From: Salinibacterium sp. ZJ450
GTDB lineage: Bacteria > Actinomycetota > Actinomycetes > Actinomycetales > Microbacteriaceae
Direction: 5' to 3'
Assembly: GCF_011751885.2 (NCBI RefSeq)
Contig: NZ_CP061771.1
Span: forward strand, 3,224,001 to 3,288,000
DNA length: 64,000 bases
The translations under genes were made by a program, and so were the position numbers. Position 1 is the stretch's first letter. Each line of letters opens with the position of its first letter. This document shows, one piece after another, positions 8,903-18,292 of this stretch. The notes below the pieces were generated by a model. The model saw nothing but the letters and a program-made list of their open reading frames with translations, was not told where the DNA came from and made no database searches.

Positions 8903-9715
8903 TCAGCTCACCCCCACCGGGTTGCCGGAGGCCATGCGTGCAGCGCGCTCGCCGATCGTTTTGACTCGCTCAGCCGGCTCAGATCCAATGCGCCCGGCGA
9001 CGAGATCACGAACCTTGTCTTCGATCCAGATCGGACCGTTGGTCACCCGGTCGAGCGCCTCACGGGCGATGTCGGCGGGCTCTGCCGCGCCGTCGACGCG
9101 GCCGTATGCCTTCACCATCGTGGGAGTGTTCGTCTGACCGACGACAGGCGTCAGCACGTCGATGCCGTGTTTCGCGAGCTCGACCCACAGCCCCTCTCCC
9201 AGGGTGTGCCCGAACGCTTTGCTGGACGCATAGAGCGCGAATCCGGGCGAGCCGCCGAACCCGGCGACCGAGCCCATCAGCACGAGCGCACCGCGACCTC
9301 GTGGCGCCATCAGACCCGCGAAGTGGTGCACGAGGCGAGCCTTGGACACGAAATTGCGCTGCAACCGGCTGGCGAGCATGTCCCAGTCGTGATCGATGAA
9401 ATCGCCGTATTTCGGCTCCGAGCCGACGTTGTAGACGAGCGTACCGATCTCGAGTCCGTCGGTCGCCGCGATGATCTGCTCGGCACCCTCCGGCACGGAG
9501 AGGTCGACGGCTATCGTGCGAACCTCCACACCGGGGTTCGCCGAGCGGATGCCCTCGGCTGCTTCGTCGAGCGTCGACTGGGTGCGAGCAACGAGCACGG
9601 GGTTGATCCCCCGGGAGGCGAGCTCGTTCGCGAACGCAGAACCGATACCCTCGGAACCGCCCACGACCACCGCCCAGGGGCCGTACTTTTCGGTGAACAT
9701 TGCGGGATCAGACAT
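8903..9715 (-). CDS. SDR-family oxidoreductase
   Basis: A 270-residue SDR of the atypical kind with GGSEGIG as the glycine motif, NVG instead of NNAG, Ser in LMGSVAG and YASSKAF for the Tyr/Lys pair. The ATG follows GAAGGAGTCTAT, a strong ribosome site. The C-terminus (PAERVKTIGERAARMASGNP) is found again almost unchanged in a 32-codon remnant at 23431, evidence of an old duplication. It lies between the AraC regulator (67-nt gap) and the NTF2 protein (2-nt gap), probably in one transcript. Confidence 0.9.
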   Translation of the reverse strand: MSDPAMFTEKYGPWAVVVGGSEGIGSAFANELASRGINPVLVARTQSTLDEAAEGIRSANPGVEVRTIAVDLSVPEGAEQIIAATDGLEIGTLVYNVGSEPKYGDFIDHDWDMLASRLQRNFVSKARLVHHFAGLMAPRGRGALVLMGSVAGFGGSPGFALYASSKAFGHTLGEGLWVELAKHGIDVLTPVVGQTNTPTMVKAYGRVDGAAEPADIAREALDRVTNGPIWIEDKVRDLVAGRIGSEPAERVKTIGERAARMASGNPVGVS

Positions 9716-9782
9716 ATAGACTCCTTCGTCGTTGAACCGTGTGGCTCAGGTCGCCGGAGCGTATCTAGGACCGTGGTATCGG

Positions 9783-10817
9783 TCAACCGCCGAGTTGTGG
9801 GCGCTCGACACCGGATCGGTACGCGGAGGGGGACTGCCCGAACCACGTGCGGAACGCGTCGCTGAAGCTGGTGGGCGACGCGTAGCCGAGGTCGCTGGCG
9901 ATTTCGGCTATCGGTTTCGCGGTGTCGCGGAGCCTCGACGTCGCCAGTTCTCGCCTGACCGAGTCCCGCAGCGTTCGGAACGACAGACCTTGGGCCTCCA
10001 GAGCTCGCTGCAGGGAACGTGCAGACGTGCCCAGATCCGCCGCTACATCGCGCACGGAGCAGGATACCCCGCCCGTCGCACATAACCGATCGACTACACG
10101 ATCCCGGACGTTTTTCGACTGGCGCAGTTCGTCGATCATCGCTTCAAGGTTGTGCACGTGCTGCCGATGGAGATACTCGTTTGCTCCTGGCAGCCGACGG
10201 ATACTTATCTCCGGATACCAGTGCAGCCGCGGACGGCTCGATGTTCGGACGACACCCACGTGATCACGCCGATTGATGGCCTCAAGAGGGAGCGAAACTG
10301 GCAACTCCATACCGCGGTAGGGAAAGAGACCAGCCCAGATACTGTCCCAAACGCGGATATGCGCCGTCACGACGATGATCTCGTCAAGCTCCATTAGGTC
10401 GGGGGGAGTATTGGAAAGGTCGAACTCGATACCGACGAGGCGCTCGTGGGCGTCGCGCAGCGGGACGACCGACGTGAGCGTGAGATACAGGTCGCCCCGC
10501 TCCAGAATGCGAACGATCGTTTCGACGTCGGGCGCCGTCCGTGTGGCCGGCCCGTAGGGGTTCGTCGCCTGCAACACGAGCCGCCCTGCGACAATCGGCC
10601 AGAGCTCGCGCCGACGGTCGGTTGCCGCCGCGAAGGCACGCCGGAACGCGATGCTCGTCTCCGCGCTCGTGGTCATCCCAGATCCCGGCAGTCGCCTCGG
10701 CAAACCCGCCTGCGCGAGAACCCGACGGGAGTCGATGTCGTGCTCGTCGAGAACCTCACAGACGATTCGCAGATAAGTGTCGTCGATGCGCAGTGCAGCC
10801 TGCGTTTCCGGTCTCAA
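9783..10817 (-). CDS. AraC-family transcriptional regulator
   Basis: A 344-residue activator of the type with an N-terminal ligand-binding domain (OruR/Arabinose_bd class) and a C-terminal double helix-turn-helix. The DNA-binding part is clear: DLGTSARSLQRALEAQGLSF and IAEIASDLGYASPTSFSDAF, then FGQSPSAYR. I chose the TTG at 10817 because GGAGG lies 4 nt before it and the same position in the decayed copy (22325) is a GTG behind a G-rich site; the frame stays open upstream to 11051. It probably controls its own downstream SDR and NTF2 genes and may act on the 11506 operon, whose promoter faces away from it. Confidence 0.85.
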   Translation of the reverse strand: MRPETQAALRIDDTYLRIVCEVLDEHDIDSRRVLAQAGLPRRLPGSGMTTSAETSIAFRRAFAAATDRRRELWPIVAGRLVLQATNPYGPATRTAPDVETIVRILERGDLYLTLTSVVPLRDAHERLVGIEFDLSNTPPDLMELDEIIVVTAHIRVWDSIWAGLFPYRGMELPVSLPLEAINRRDHVGVVRTSSRPRLHWYPEISIRRLPGANEYLHRQHVHNLEAMIDELRQSKNVRDRVVDRLCATGGVSCSVRDVAADLGTSARSLQRALEAQGLSFRTLRDSVRRELATSRLRDTAKPIAEIASDLGYASPTSFSDAFRTWFGQSPSAYRSGVERPQLGG

Positions 10818-11401
10818 CCTGCCTCCGCTCGGTCCTTCCCGCTTCGTCGCGGTCTCATTACGATATAGAATTTGGCGCGATTTCGAAGCTACCGGCGCGA
10901 ACTCCGATGCCACGCAGTCGATTAGGACGCCTCTGATTGTCAGTACGGCGCAGTGGTCAGGTCTGTCTGATCCGGGAGAGTAGATCGCTTCCGGGACGAG
11001 TTCCCGCGACCGGCTGCGCAAATCGGAGTCGACGAGCATGTCCTGCACCATGATCTCGGTTGACGCCGTTGAAGACGGTCATATGCTGCGGCGGACGCCG
11101 ATAAGCCAGAGCCACTTGTCCCACGGCTGCCGCGTGCTGGACCGCCGATGGAATGTCGAAGGGGTTGTTGTAAACAGCATTGGGCAACTGCTCAGCGAGG
11201 CGGAGGCCGTTCCAATGAACTCATCCGCGCGTACCGCTATTCCCGGGACGGCAGTTCGGTGTCGTAGTTGAGAAGGGCAGCCGGATGTGAGGTCGTGACC
11301 GCGTTCCACCCTGCTCGACCCTAACTGACCAGATCCAAGGCTCGACACTGCCGGGCACCGTCATGGGCCCTGCGCATCCATATATTTTATTATTATAAGA
11401 A
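10818..11401. other. Long upstream region with possible gene remnants
   Basis: About 585 bases between the AraC gene and the promoter of the 11506 operon. On the minus strand two overlapping frames look protein-like (NPFDIPSAVQHAAAVGQVAL in one, MLVDSDLRSRSRELVPEAIY in another). Joined by a frameshift near 11045 they could be the remains of one gene, but I recognise no family and find no ribosome site. Otherwise nothing is evident. Confidence 0.3.
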
Positions 11402-11431
11402 TTGACAGTGATGCACGACCACGGCTAACGT
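11402..11431 (+). promoter_or_regulatory. Putative sigma70-type promoter
   Basis: TTGACA at 11402-11407 and TAACGT at 11426-11431 are separated by 18 nt, in an AT-rich patch (tatattttattattataag just upstream). It lies 75 nt before the ATG of the HsaA-like gene and is the best promoter match of the operon. Confidence 0.5.
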
Positions 11432-11505
11432 GGTGCGCGGCTGAGCCTGCGGAACGCACAACGTCAGTCGTTCAATGAAGAACCGCTCCAGAAAGGCGAC
11501 CAAGG

Positions 11506-12699
11506 ATGATGCTCATCGAGATGCCCACGATCGGAACCGAGGTCGATTTCCTTGAGCGAGCGAAGTCGATCGCTTCCATCATCGAGAGCGAGGCGGAAGC
11601 CACCGAGCGCGAAACCGACGTGACGGATGTCGCCGCCGACGCGATGAAAGAGCAAGGGCTTTTCTGGATGTTCGTCCCGCGCCACTACGGCGGCGGTCAG
11701 GTCGATATCGTCACCGCCCTGAAGGTCATCGAGGAGGTCTCGCGCGCCGACGGATCCACGGGCTGGGTGCTCATGGCAACGTCGATCGGCACGCGCAACA
11801 GCTCGTTTTTCCTGCCGAAGGAAGGCGCCGACGAGCTGTTCGGCGGCCCTACGAAGGCCATCACGGCAGGCTACGCCGCCCCACTCGGCACGGCCGTCGA
11901 GGTGGACGGCGGCCTGATTGGCAGCGCCGAAAGACTCCAATTCGGGAGCGGGTCGAAATTCACGACCCACATGGCATGTGTCATGCGCGTCTTCAACGAG
12001 GACGGCACTCAGAAGATGGTGGATGACAAGACACCGGACATTCGGGCCTACATCGCTCCGAAAGACCAGATCACGATGCTCGGCAACTGGGACGTAATGG
12101 GTCTCGTCGGAACCGGAAGCTACGACTACGCGCTGCCCGAGCGATTCCTTCCCGACAAGTACACGCTTCGGTCCAACTTCTGGACGGACCCCGCGCTGCC
12201 GGTGGCCGGATCAGAACTGAACCGCGGCACGATCGGATTCGCCGGTCACATTGGCGTCGTGCTGGGCCTCATGAAGCGGGCACTCGAAGAGGTGGCGAAC
12301 ATCGTGCCAGGCAAGAAGCGCCAAGGCTACGACACCACGGTCGACAAGAACCAGGTGTTCCTGACGGATTTCGCCAGAGCAGATGCCAAGTACCACGCAG
12401 TACGCAGCTACGCGTTCGAGGTGCTGGCCGAAGCCGAGGTGTCCGCGCACACGAACGGCGAGGTCTCGGCCGAGCTGACGTCGCGCGTCAAGCAGGTCAC
12501 CACGTGGGTGCACGAGGTCGGCACCGAGGTCATCAACTTCGCCGCCCTTTGGGGTGCCTCGCAAACCATCCGCAACCCGAGCGCTCTGGGACGCGTCCTG
12601 CGCGACATGTCGGTCGCCCGGAACCACCTGGCCGCCGACCCGATCGGCCTGATCCAGTCGGCCGGGCCGATCCTGTCCTCCTGGCAGCGAGCTCAGTAG
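11506..12699 (+). CDS. Acyl-CoA dehydrogenase-fold flavoprotein (HsaA-like)
   Basis: A 397-residue protein of the acyl-CoA dehydrogenase C-terminal type 2 group, which includes two-component flavin-dependent hydroxylases such as HsaA and DszC as well as true dehydrogenases. The N-terminal part MKEQGLFWMFVPRHYGGGQV and EVSRADGSTGWVLMA, and the middle LGNWDVMGLVGTGSYDY, fit that group well. The absence of a GFSEPEAGSD signature argues for a monooxygenase using free reduced flavin rather than a dehydrogenase; the flavin reductase at 58325 could serve it. Start ATG is preceded by AAAGGCGACCAAGG. It leads a plus-strand operon to 16533. Confidence 0.82.
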   Translation: MMLIEMPTIGTEVDFLERAKSIASIIESEAEATERETDVTDVAADAMKEQGLFWMFVPRHYGGGQVDIVTALKVIEEVSRADGSTGWVLMATSIGTRNSSFFLPKEGADELFGGPTKAITAGYAAPLGTAVEVDGGLIGSAERLQFGSGSKFTTHMACVMRVFNEDGTQKMVDDKTPDIRAYIAPKDQITMLGNWDVMGLVGTGSYDYALPERFLPDKYTLRSNFWTDPALPVAGSELNRGTIGFAGHIGVVLGLMKRALEEVANIVPGKKRQGYDTTVDKNQVFLTDFARADAKYHAVRSYAFEVLAEAEVSAHTNGEVSAELTSRVKQVTTWVHEVGTEVINFAALWGASQTIRNPSALGRVLRDMSVARNHLAADPIGLIQSAGPILSSWQRAQ

Positions 12700-12719
12700 A
12701 GCGTACGGCGGAGAACCAG

Positions 12720-13664
12720 ATGACAAACGCTGACGCGGAAAAACTCGCCAACCTGTACCTGAGCTGGAACGAGCGGCGGGCCGCCAACCAGAACGACCCG
12801 ATCGTCTTCCTCCGAACCCTGTTCCAGGAATGGGAGCAGATGAGCACCGAGGTTCCCGGAGTCTGGTATGAGACCGTCGACGGTCCCGTCACGGGCATTC
12901 GCGCCGTACCAATCGGCGCCGATGAGACCGCCGCCGTCCTCCATGTCCACGGTGGTGGCTACATCGGCGGCAGCTCCTCGAGCCATCGCAAATTCGCGGG
13001 ACACTTGGCGAAGGCGATCGGCGTTCCGGCATTTGCCGTCGACTATCGGCTCGCACCCGAGCACAAGTACCCGGCTCAGCTCGATGATGTCCGCGCGGCC
13101 TTCGAGTGGCTCGTCGCAGGCGGGGTGTCCCCTTCGCGGATCATCGTTGCCGGCGACTCTGCCGGTGGAGCGCTAGCGACGGCACTGGCGCTTCAACTGC
13201 GCGACGAGGGCGGGGCAGGGCCTGGAGCAGTCGTTGCGCTATCGCCGTATTACGACAGCGAGGGCCTGGGCGACTCGTTCGAGTCGAACGTCTCCTCAGA
13301 CATCATGGCGGGAGCGCGCGGGCGCGCCGGTATCCATGCCAACGTGTCGATGTTCATCGCCGACGAGAGCCAACGCACCAGTCCCTACGTGACCGCGTTG
13401 CGCGCAGACGTCACCGGATTGCCACCCCACTTCCTCACTGTCGGCAGCGGCGAACTCCTCGTCGACGGGGTGCGGAGATTCGGCGACATGCTCCGCGACA
13501 GCGGCATCCCCGTTGAAGTCGAAGTAGTCCCGAACATGCAGCATGTCTTCCCCCTTATGGCCGGCACCGCGCCGGAGGCGGACGCCACCGTCCGCGCTGC
13601 GGCCGAGTTCGTCCACACGCACGTTCCCCCGCACCAACGAGAGGTCACCAATGCCCCTGCTTGA
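12720..13664 (+). CDS. Alpha/beta hydrolase, HSL-type esterase/lipase
   Basis: A 314-residue serine hydrolase of the hormone-sensitive-lipase family. It has the oxyanion motif HVHGGGY near residue 75, the nucleophile elbow GDSAGG near 148, a likely acid Asp in GELLVDGV and His in MQHVFPL at about 275. Such enzymes split short esters or lactones, which fits hydrolysis of a Baeyer-Villiger product. The ATG lies 20 nt after the preceding stop; the following SDR starts inside its last codons, so the genes are coupled. No signal peptide is present, so it acts in the cytoplasm. Confidence 0.92.
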   Translation: MTNADAEKLANLYLSWNERRAANQNDPIVFLRTLFQEWEQMSTEVPGVWYETVDGPVTGIRAVPIGADETAAVLHVHGGGYIGGSSSSHRKFAGHLAKAIGVPAFAVDYRLAPEHKYPAQLDDVRAAFEWLVAGGVSPSRIIVAGDSAGGALATALALQLRDEGGAGPGAVVALSPYYDSEGLGDSFESNVSSDIMAGARGRAGIHANVSMFIADESQRTSPYVTALRADVTGLPPHFLTVGSGELLVDGVRRFGDMLRDSGIPVEVEVVPNMQHVFPLMAGTAPEADATVRAAAEFVHTHVPPHQREVTNAPA

Positions 13665-14439
13665 CAGCCCCTTTTCACTGACCGGGCGCAGTGCCGTCGT
13701 CACCGGCGCTGGCAGCGGCATCGGCCGAGGAATCGCACTGGTGCTCGCCAGCCAGGGCGCGCGCGTCTGGGTCGCGGACCTCGATCAGGCTGGTGCGGAT
13801 GCCACGGTTGCCGACATCCGCGGTCGCGGCTGGACAGCCGAAAGCGCATCGCTCGACGTCACCGACGCCGCCGCCTCGCACGCACTCGCCGACCAGGTCG
13901 CCGACACCCACGGTTCGGTCGACATCTGGGTGAATAACGCAGGCATCACGGCTGACGGTCCGCCCTCCACCGTGGATGATGACGAACTGCTCAAAATCTG
14001 GAAGGTCAACTTCCTCGGTGTCGTGCACGGCTCGCAGGCAGCAGCCCGTCGCATGGTCGACCAGGCGCGCAAGGGGTCGATCGTCAACATCACCACCGGC
14101 GGCGTTGACAAGGCCATGGATGGGATCGCCGCATACACTTCGTCGAAGGCCGCCGCACACCAGTACTCCCGGTCGCTCGCGCTCGAACTCGGCCCCAGAG
14201 GAGTGCGGGTCAACACCGTCGCCGCCGGCTGGGTCGAAACCGGAATCACACGCCGCCACTACGGCGAGGGTGTCGATCGCGAGAGCGACCTTCAAGAGAA
14301 GGTCAAGCGCACCCCGCTGGGCTTCATCGGCGATGAGTACGACCAGGGCTATGCAGTCCTGTATCTGGTTTCGGATGCGGCGAGGTTCGTCACGGGCGCG
14401 GTACTGCGTCCCAACGGCGGCACCTCCATGCAGTGGTAG
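13651..14439 (+). CDS. SDR-family oxidoreductase
   Basis: A 262-residue classical SDR. TGAGSGIG at 19-26, DLD at the end of the second strand (NAD preference), NNAG, and YTSSKAAAHQYS with the catalytic Tyr and Lys. The loop reads NITTGGVDK, leaving the catalytic Ser position as Thr/Gly, which is unusual and should be inspected. The ATG follows CGAGAGGTCACCA and overlaps the esterase stop by 14 nt. It stands directly upstream of a second SDR (14-nt gap), suggesting successive oxidations. Confidence 0.9.
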   Translation: MPLLDSPFSLTGRSAVVTGAGSGIGRGIALVLASQGARVWVADLDQAGADATVADIRGRGWTAESASLDVTDAAASHALADQVADTHGSVDIWVNNAGITADGPPSTVDDDELLKIWKVNFLGVVHGSQAAARRMVDQARKGSIVNITTGGVDKAMDGIAAYTSSKAAAHQYSRSLALELGPRGVRVNTVAAGWVETGITRRHYGEGVDRESDLQEKVKRTPLGFIGDEYDQGYAVLYLVSDAARFVTGAVLRPNGGTSMQW

Positions 14440-14453
14440 GAAAGGAACAGGGA

Positions 14454-15335
14454 ATGCGATCATTCACAGGATCGGCGGTCGTCACCGGCGCAGGAAGCGG
14501 GATCGGGCGATCAATCGCCCACGCACTCGCCACTCGTGGCCTCGGCGTCGTCGTCGCTGACGTCGAACTCGCCGCGGCCGAAGCCGTGAGCAGCGAGATC
14601 ATCGCGGCCGGCGGTCGCGCGATCGCGAACCAGGTAGACGTTCGTGACCTGGCCGCCATGGAAGCCATGGCCGATCGTGCGGAAGCCGAGTTCGGTCCGA
14701 CGAGCGTGCTGGTGAACAACGCCGGCGTCACCCTGAGGCCGTTCCGAGCCTCGTGGGACACCAGCTACGAAGACTTCCGCTGGATGTTCGACATCAACTG
14801 GTGGGGCGTCGTGCACGGTCACGCTGCGTTCGTACCGAGAATGCTGGCCGGTTCCGGTGAACGGCAGGTCGTGAACACCGCCTCCACAGCAGCAATCCAC
14901 CCGTTCGCCGGCCACTCCTCCTATTCCGCATCGAAGGCGGCCGTGGACGCATTCACCATCGCGGTGCGGGCCGAACTCGAAGTCGCGACTGAAGGATTCG
15001 GCGCGAGTGTCCTGTTCCCTGGTCCCATCAAGACCCGCATCACTTCCAGCGCGCGGCTCCGTCCGACCGCCGAGGCGGATGCGTCGACGTCGGTGAAGGC
15101 GTGGACTGAGTACACAGGTGACGCCGCGCGCAGCAAGCTCATCGAGACGGCGGATGTCGACGGCGAACTCCCTCACCGAGCGAGCAACTCCTCCGAGATC
15201 ATCGACGCCGACGCAGTCGGCAAGGTGGTGCTCGACGGCATCGACCGCAACCAGCCGTACATCCTGACGCACCCCCCGCACGGGGATCGCATCACCCAGC
15301 GCGCCGACGAGCTGCTCGCCGCCGGGCCGCGCTGA
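14454..15335 (+). CDS. SDR-family oxidoreductase
   Basis: A 293-residue SDR, longer than the classical 250. TGAGSGIG lies near residue 10, DVELAAAE follows strand two, then NNAG and YSASKAAVDAF with Tyr/Lys; a catalytic Ser is in NTASTAA. The ATG at 14454 follows AGGAAAGGAACAGGGA. The C-terminal extension (ADAVGKVVLDGIDRNQPYIL) occurs in SDRs acting on bulky alcohols. The MFS gene starts one base after its stop. Confidence 0.9.
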   Translation: MRSFTGSAVVTGAGSGIGRSIAHALATRGLGVVVADVELAAAEAVSSEIIAAGGRAIANQVDVRDLAAMEAMADRAEAEFGPTSVLVNNAGVTLRPFRASWDTSYEDFRWMFDINWWGVVHGHAAFVPRMLAGSGERQVVNTASTAAIHPFAGHSSYSASKAAVDAFTIAVRAELEVATEGFGASVLFPGPIKTRITSSARLRPTAEADASTSVKAWTEYTGDAARSKLIETADVDGELPHRASNSSEIIDADAVGKVVLDGIDRNQPYILTHPPHGDRITQRADELLAAGPR

Positions 15336-15336
15336 G

Positions 15337-16533
15337 GTGCCGGCGGGCGCCCGGGGCACACCCCCTGAGATCGGCCGCGCCCAACTCGTGCTCCTCGCGC
15401 TCCTCACCGCGCTGGGCGGGTTGGCAACGGGGCTCTATCTGCCCGCCTTCCCCGAAATTGCGATTGAATACGAGACGGATGCGGCCGGCGTCCACCTGAC
15501 CTATTGGCTCTACCTGGTCGGTTTCGGTGTCGGCCAGATCGTGTTCGGTCCCGTGTCAGACCGATTCGGACGCCGCCGCCCGTTGGTGGTGGCATCCGCG
15601 GTCTGCCTGGTGGCCTCCATCCTGGTGGCGATCGCACCGACCCTCACCGTCATGGCGGGCGCGCGGGTGCTCCAGGCGATCGGCGCCGCCGGCGGTGTCG
15701 TCATCGCCCGCGCAATCGTCTCCGACAAGGCCACCGGGTTTGCTCTCGCGCGCAAGATGAACCTCATGGTGAGCCTCTCGATGTTCGCCGCGGTGATCTC
15801 GCCCCTGGCCGGGAGTGTCCTTGTGACGTTTCTGCCCTGGCATGTGACGCTCTGGGTGATCGTGCCGGTGGCCGTCATTGTCCTCGCCGGTGTGATCCTG
15901 ATCATCCCCGAGACGCTCCCCCGCTGGAGAAGATCACGTCGAGTCGAACTGGCTGACCTCGGCCGAGTCTTCCGTAATGCGCGGTATGCGAGCTTCCTGC
16001 TGGTCTCTGCAGCGGCAAGTTGTGCACTGCTCTCCTATACCGGGGCGTCGCCGTTCATCTATCAAACGGTTCTGGGCTTCTCGGCGCTCGGTTACGGCAT
16101 CCTCTACTCGATCAACGCGCTTGGAATGGTCGGGCTCACTTACCTGTCGGCTGTGCTTGCCATGCGTGGCGTTCACCCGGCCAGGACTCTGGGCGTCGGT
16201 GTCGGAGTGCTCGTGATCGCCGCCATTGCTGCGTTCGTTGTGCCATCGGCCGCATTGCCCTTCGTGCTCTTTATAGCCACCGCGAACCACGGGCTGATCA
16301 CGGGCAACGCTGCGGCCCTCGCCCTCTCTGAAGTTCGCCATGTCGCCGGATCCGGCTCAGCGTCCCTGGGCGGCGCTCAGTTTGTCGCTGGCGGCATCGG
16401 CGCGTCAGTCGTCGGCGTCGACGGTGCTGAATCCACCACGCCCTATCTCGTCGTGCTCGCGACATCCGCCGCGGCCGCCCTGATCGCGTACCTCACCGGA
16501 ATGTCACGCCGCGGGGGCGGCCGCATGGAATGA
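15337..16533 (+). CDS. MFS transporter, DHA1 (Bcr/CflA-like) family
   Basis: A 398-residue integral membrane protein with about 12 hydrophobic segments. The loop 2-3 motif FGPVSDRFGRRRP near residue 70 and RVLQAIGAAGG in segment 4 mark the drug:H+ antiporter-1 branch. It starts at GTG one base behind the SDR stop and has no separate ribosome site, so it is coupled. It probably exports the substrate or a toxic intermediate of this operon; import cannot be excluded. Confidence 0.9.
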   Translation: MPAGARGTPPEIGRAQLVLLALLTALGGLATGLYLPAFPEIAIEYETDAAGVHLTYWLYLVGFGVGQIVFGPVSDRFGRRRPLVVASAVCLVASILVAIAPTLTVMAGARVLQAIGAAGGVVIARAIVSDKATGFALARKMNLMVSLSMFAAVISPLAGSVLVTFLPWHVTLWVIVPVAVIVLAGVILIIPETLPRWRRSRRVELADLGRVFRNARYASFLLVSAAASCALLSYTGASPFIYQTVLGFSALGYGILYSINALGMVGLTYLSAVLAMRGVHPARTLGVGVGVLVIAAIAAFVVPSAALPFVLFIATANHGLITGNAAALALSEVRHVAGSGSASLGGAQFVAGGIGASVVGVDGAESTTPYLVVLATSAAAALIAYLTGMSRRGGGRME

Positions 16534-16565
16534 GCGGGCGGTGCGCCAGGCACACCGCCCGCTCA
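16531..16565. terminator. Bidirectional terminator
   Basis: TGAGCGGGCGGTG and CACCGCCCGCTCA form a perfect 13-bp stem with a 9-nt loop. The left arm includes the MFS stop codon. It lies between the convergent MFS and NTF2 genes and can serve both. Confidence 0.85.
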
Positions 16566-16589
16566 GGGGACCGACCAGCCGCCGTGACG

Positions 16590-17018
16590 TCAACGGATCG
16601 GCTGCAACGCCTTCGCCGCACGCTGCGGGTCCGCGTAGAGCCGCAGTCGGCTGATCTGCGATCCTTCAATCGTGAACACGCCCACGTAGTCCTGCTCGTA
16701 GAGCGCTCCGGTCTCACCGATGATGCTCCGCCCGGAGAACTCCAGGATCACGCGATTCGTGTCCGCATCCGTCGTCACCGTGTGGATGGTGAACTGCAGA
16801 TCCTTGCGCTTGGAGATCATTTTGCGGTAGTCCGCGGCAATCGCCTCGGCCCCGACAAACTCGGCAGGGCTCACCGGCGAATGGAACGGCAACTCGTTCA
16901 CCGCATCCGGAGTGAACAACGCTTCGAAAGCGTCGAAGTCGCCCGCCTCGAGGGTGCGGTGGAACCCGAGTGCGACCTCGACCTGGTCTCCCCCCTTCGC
17001 GGGGGCACCGATCACCAT
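16590..17018 (-). CDS. NTF2-fold (SnoaL-like) protein
   Basis: A 142-residue SnoaL-like protein with EVALGFHRTLEAGDFDAFEA, LFTPDAVNELPFHSP and YVGVFTIEGSQISRLRLY, the usual helix, first strand and last strand of the fold. Its ATG overlaps the P450 stop (ATGGTGA), so the two are coupled. A role in rearranging or dehydrating the P450 product is plausible. It belongs to a different sub-group from the 8346/23539/24063 set. Confidence 0.88.
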   Translation of the reverse strand: MVIGAPAKGGDQVEVALGFHRTLEAGDFDAFEALFTPDAVNELPFHSPVSPAEFVGAEAIAADYRKMISKRKDLQFTIHTVTTDADTNRVILEFSGRSIIGETGALYEQDYVGVFTIEGSQISRLRLYADPQRAAKALQPIR

Positions 17019-18223
17019 GCGACCGGGAGGTCGTAGACGCCGAACACGAAGCCGTCGCGCTGGAAGCCGATGTCGCTCTCGGAACCGGCCAGGCGCAACG
17101 TGGGGATACGACGCAAAATCGTCTCGAAGACGATTTCCAGCTCCGCACGAGCAAGGTTCTGGCCCAGGCAGGAGTGGATGCCTCCTCCGAGCGCGAGATG
17201 CTTGCTGTTGTCGCGGTCGATGTCGAACACGTCGGCGTTATCCCAGGACCGCGGATCACGGTGCGAGGGCGACATGAGCGGAATGATCCCCGCTCCCGCC
17301 GGGATCTTCACGCCACCGAGGTCGATCTCGGCGGTGGTGATGCGAGCCACCGACCCGTCGTTGATCGCTTGGAGGCGCAGCATCTCGGTGATGGCGTCGG
17401 GGATCCGGTCTGTGTTCTCTCGCAGGAAATCGGCGAGCGCAGGATCCCGGAACAGCTGCAGGAAACCGAGCGAGATCGTGTGCGCGGTGGTTTCGTGTCC
17501 GCCGACGACCATGACGTAGGTGTGCGCGACCGCCTGTTCCCGGTTGATCTCACCCGCCTGCATCTTGTCGGTGAGCACCTGCAGCACGCCGCCGCCCGGA
17601 TTCTTGATCGACTCGTCGACGAGCTGCTCGCAGATCCCGAAGAGCCCCTGCGTTGCGGCGGCAAAGTCTTCGGCAGACGAACCGGCCCGGGTGATCACGG
17701 TCGCATAGCGCTCGAAGTACTCGTGGTACGAGTAGTCGATGCCCAAAACCTTGCAGATCACCGTCGACGGGATGACGAGGCTGAACTCCTTGTGAAAGTT
17801 CACCGGTGTCTCGAATGTCAGGAGCCGGTCGACGGCATCGTCGACGACCTTCTGGAGGTCGTCTCGCTGCTCGTTGATCTTCTTCATCGTGAACCACGGC
17901 GCGAGCATCTTGCGGAACTTGCCATGCAGCGGCGGATCCATGTGGTTCATGATCAGGTCGTTACGGCGGAAGCTCATGCCGCGACGGACCTGGGGAAACT
18001 CCTCCAGGCTCGGATCCCGCGAGATGAACGGGCTCTCGAAGACCTCCCGCGCCTCCTTCTGCCGCGCCACGACCCACGCCGTCTTGCCGTTCTGCAGTGT
18101 CACCAGCTTCGCCGGAGTCTCCTCCCGCCACTCGACATAGGCCTTGGGAGGCTGCAGCGGGTCATCACGCAGCTGCGGAAATGCCGGAGGAGCATCGGTC
18201 GTCTGTTGACTCACGATCGTCAT
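17012..18223 (-). CDS. Cytochrome P450
   Basis: A 403-residue soluble bacterial P450 that would hydroxylate a substrate using electrons from a ferredoxin. The I-helix shows GGHETTAHT with the acid-alcohol pair, the K-helix has EMLRLQA, and the haem loop reads ALGGGIHSCLGQ with Cys352. The Phe normally seven residues before the Cys is Leu. Its 3' end overlaps the NTF2 gene. A candidate redox partner is the 3Fe-4S ferredoxin at 47804; no ferredoxin reductase is seen in the window. Substrate class cannot be read from the motifs. Confidence 0.95.
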   Translation of the reverse strand: MTIVSQQTTDAPPAFPQLRDDPLQPPKAYVEWREETPAKLVTLQNGKTAWVVARQKEAREVFESPFISRDPSLEEFPQVRRGMSFRRNDLIMNHMDPPLHGKFRKMLAPWFTMKKINEQRDDLQKVVDDAVDRLLTFETPVNFHKEFSLVIPSTVICKVLGIDYSYHEYFERYATVITRAGSSAEDFAAATQGLFGICEQLVDESIKNPGGGVLQVLTDKMQAGEINREQAVAHTYVMVVGGHETTAHTISLGFLQLFRDPALADFLRENTDRIPDAITEMLRLQAINDGSVARITTAEIDLGGVKIPAGAGIIPLMSPSHRDPRSWDNADVFDIDRDNSKHLALGGGIHSCLGQNLARAELEIVFETILRRIPTLRLAGSESDIGFQRDGFVFGVYDLPVAW

Positions 18224-18292
18224 TACGTCACCTTCACCATTGAACGATGCCGAGCCAGAGGGCAGCGCCCGCCCGACGTTAAACTATGAATC

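Noticed and set aside
16970-18289. A 439-codon plus-strand frame
   Set aside because: Antisense to the P450, whose haem and I-helix motifs are unambiguous.
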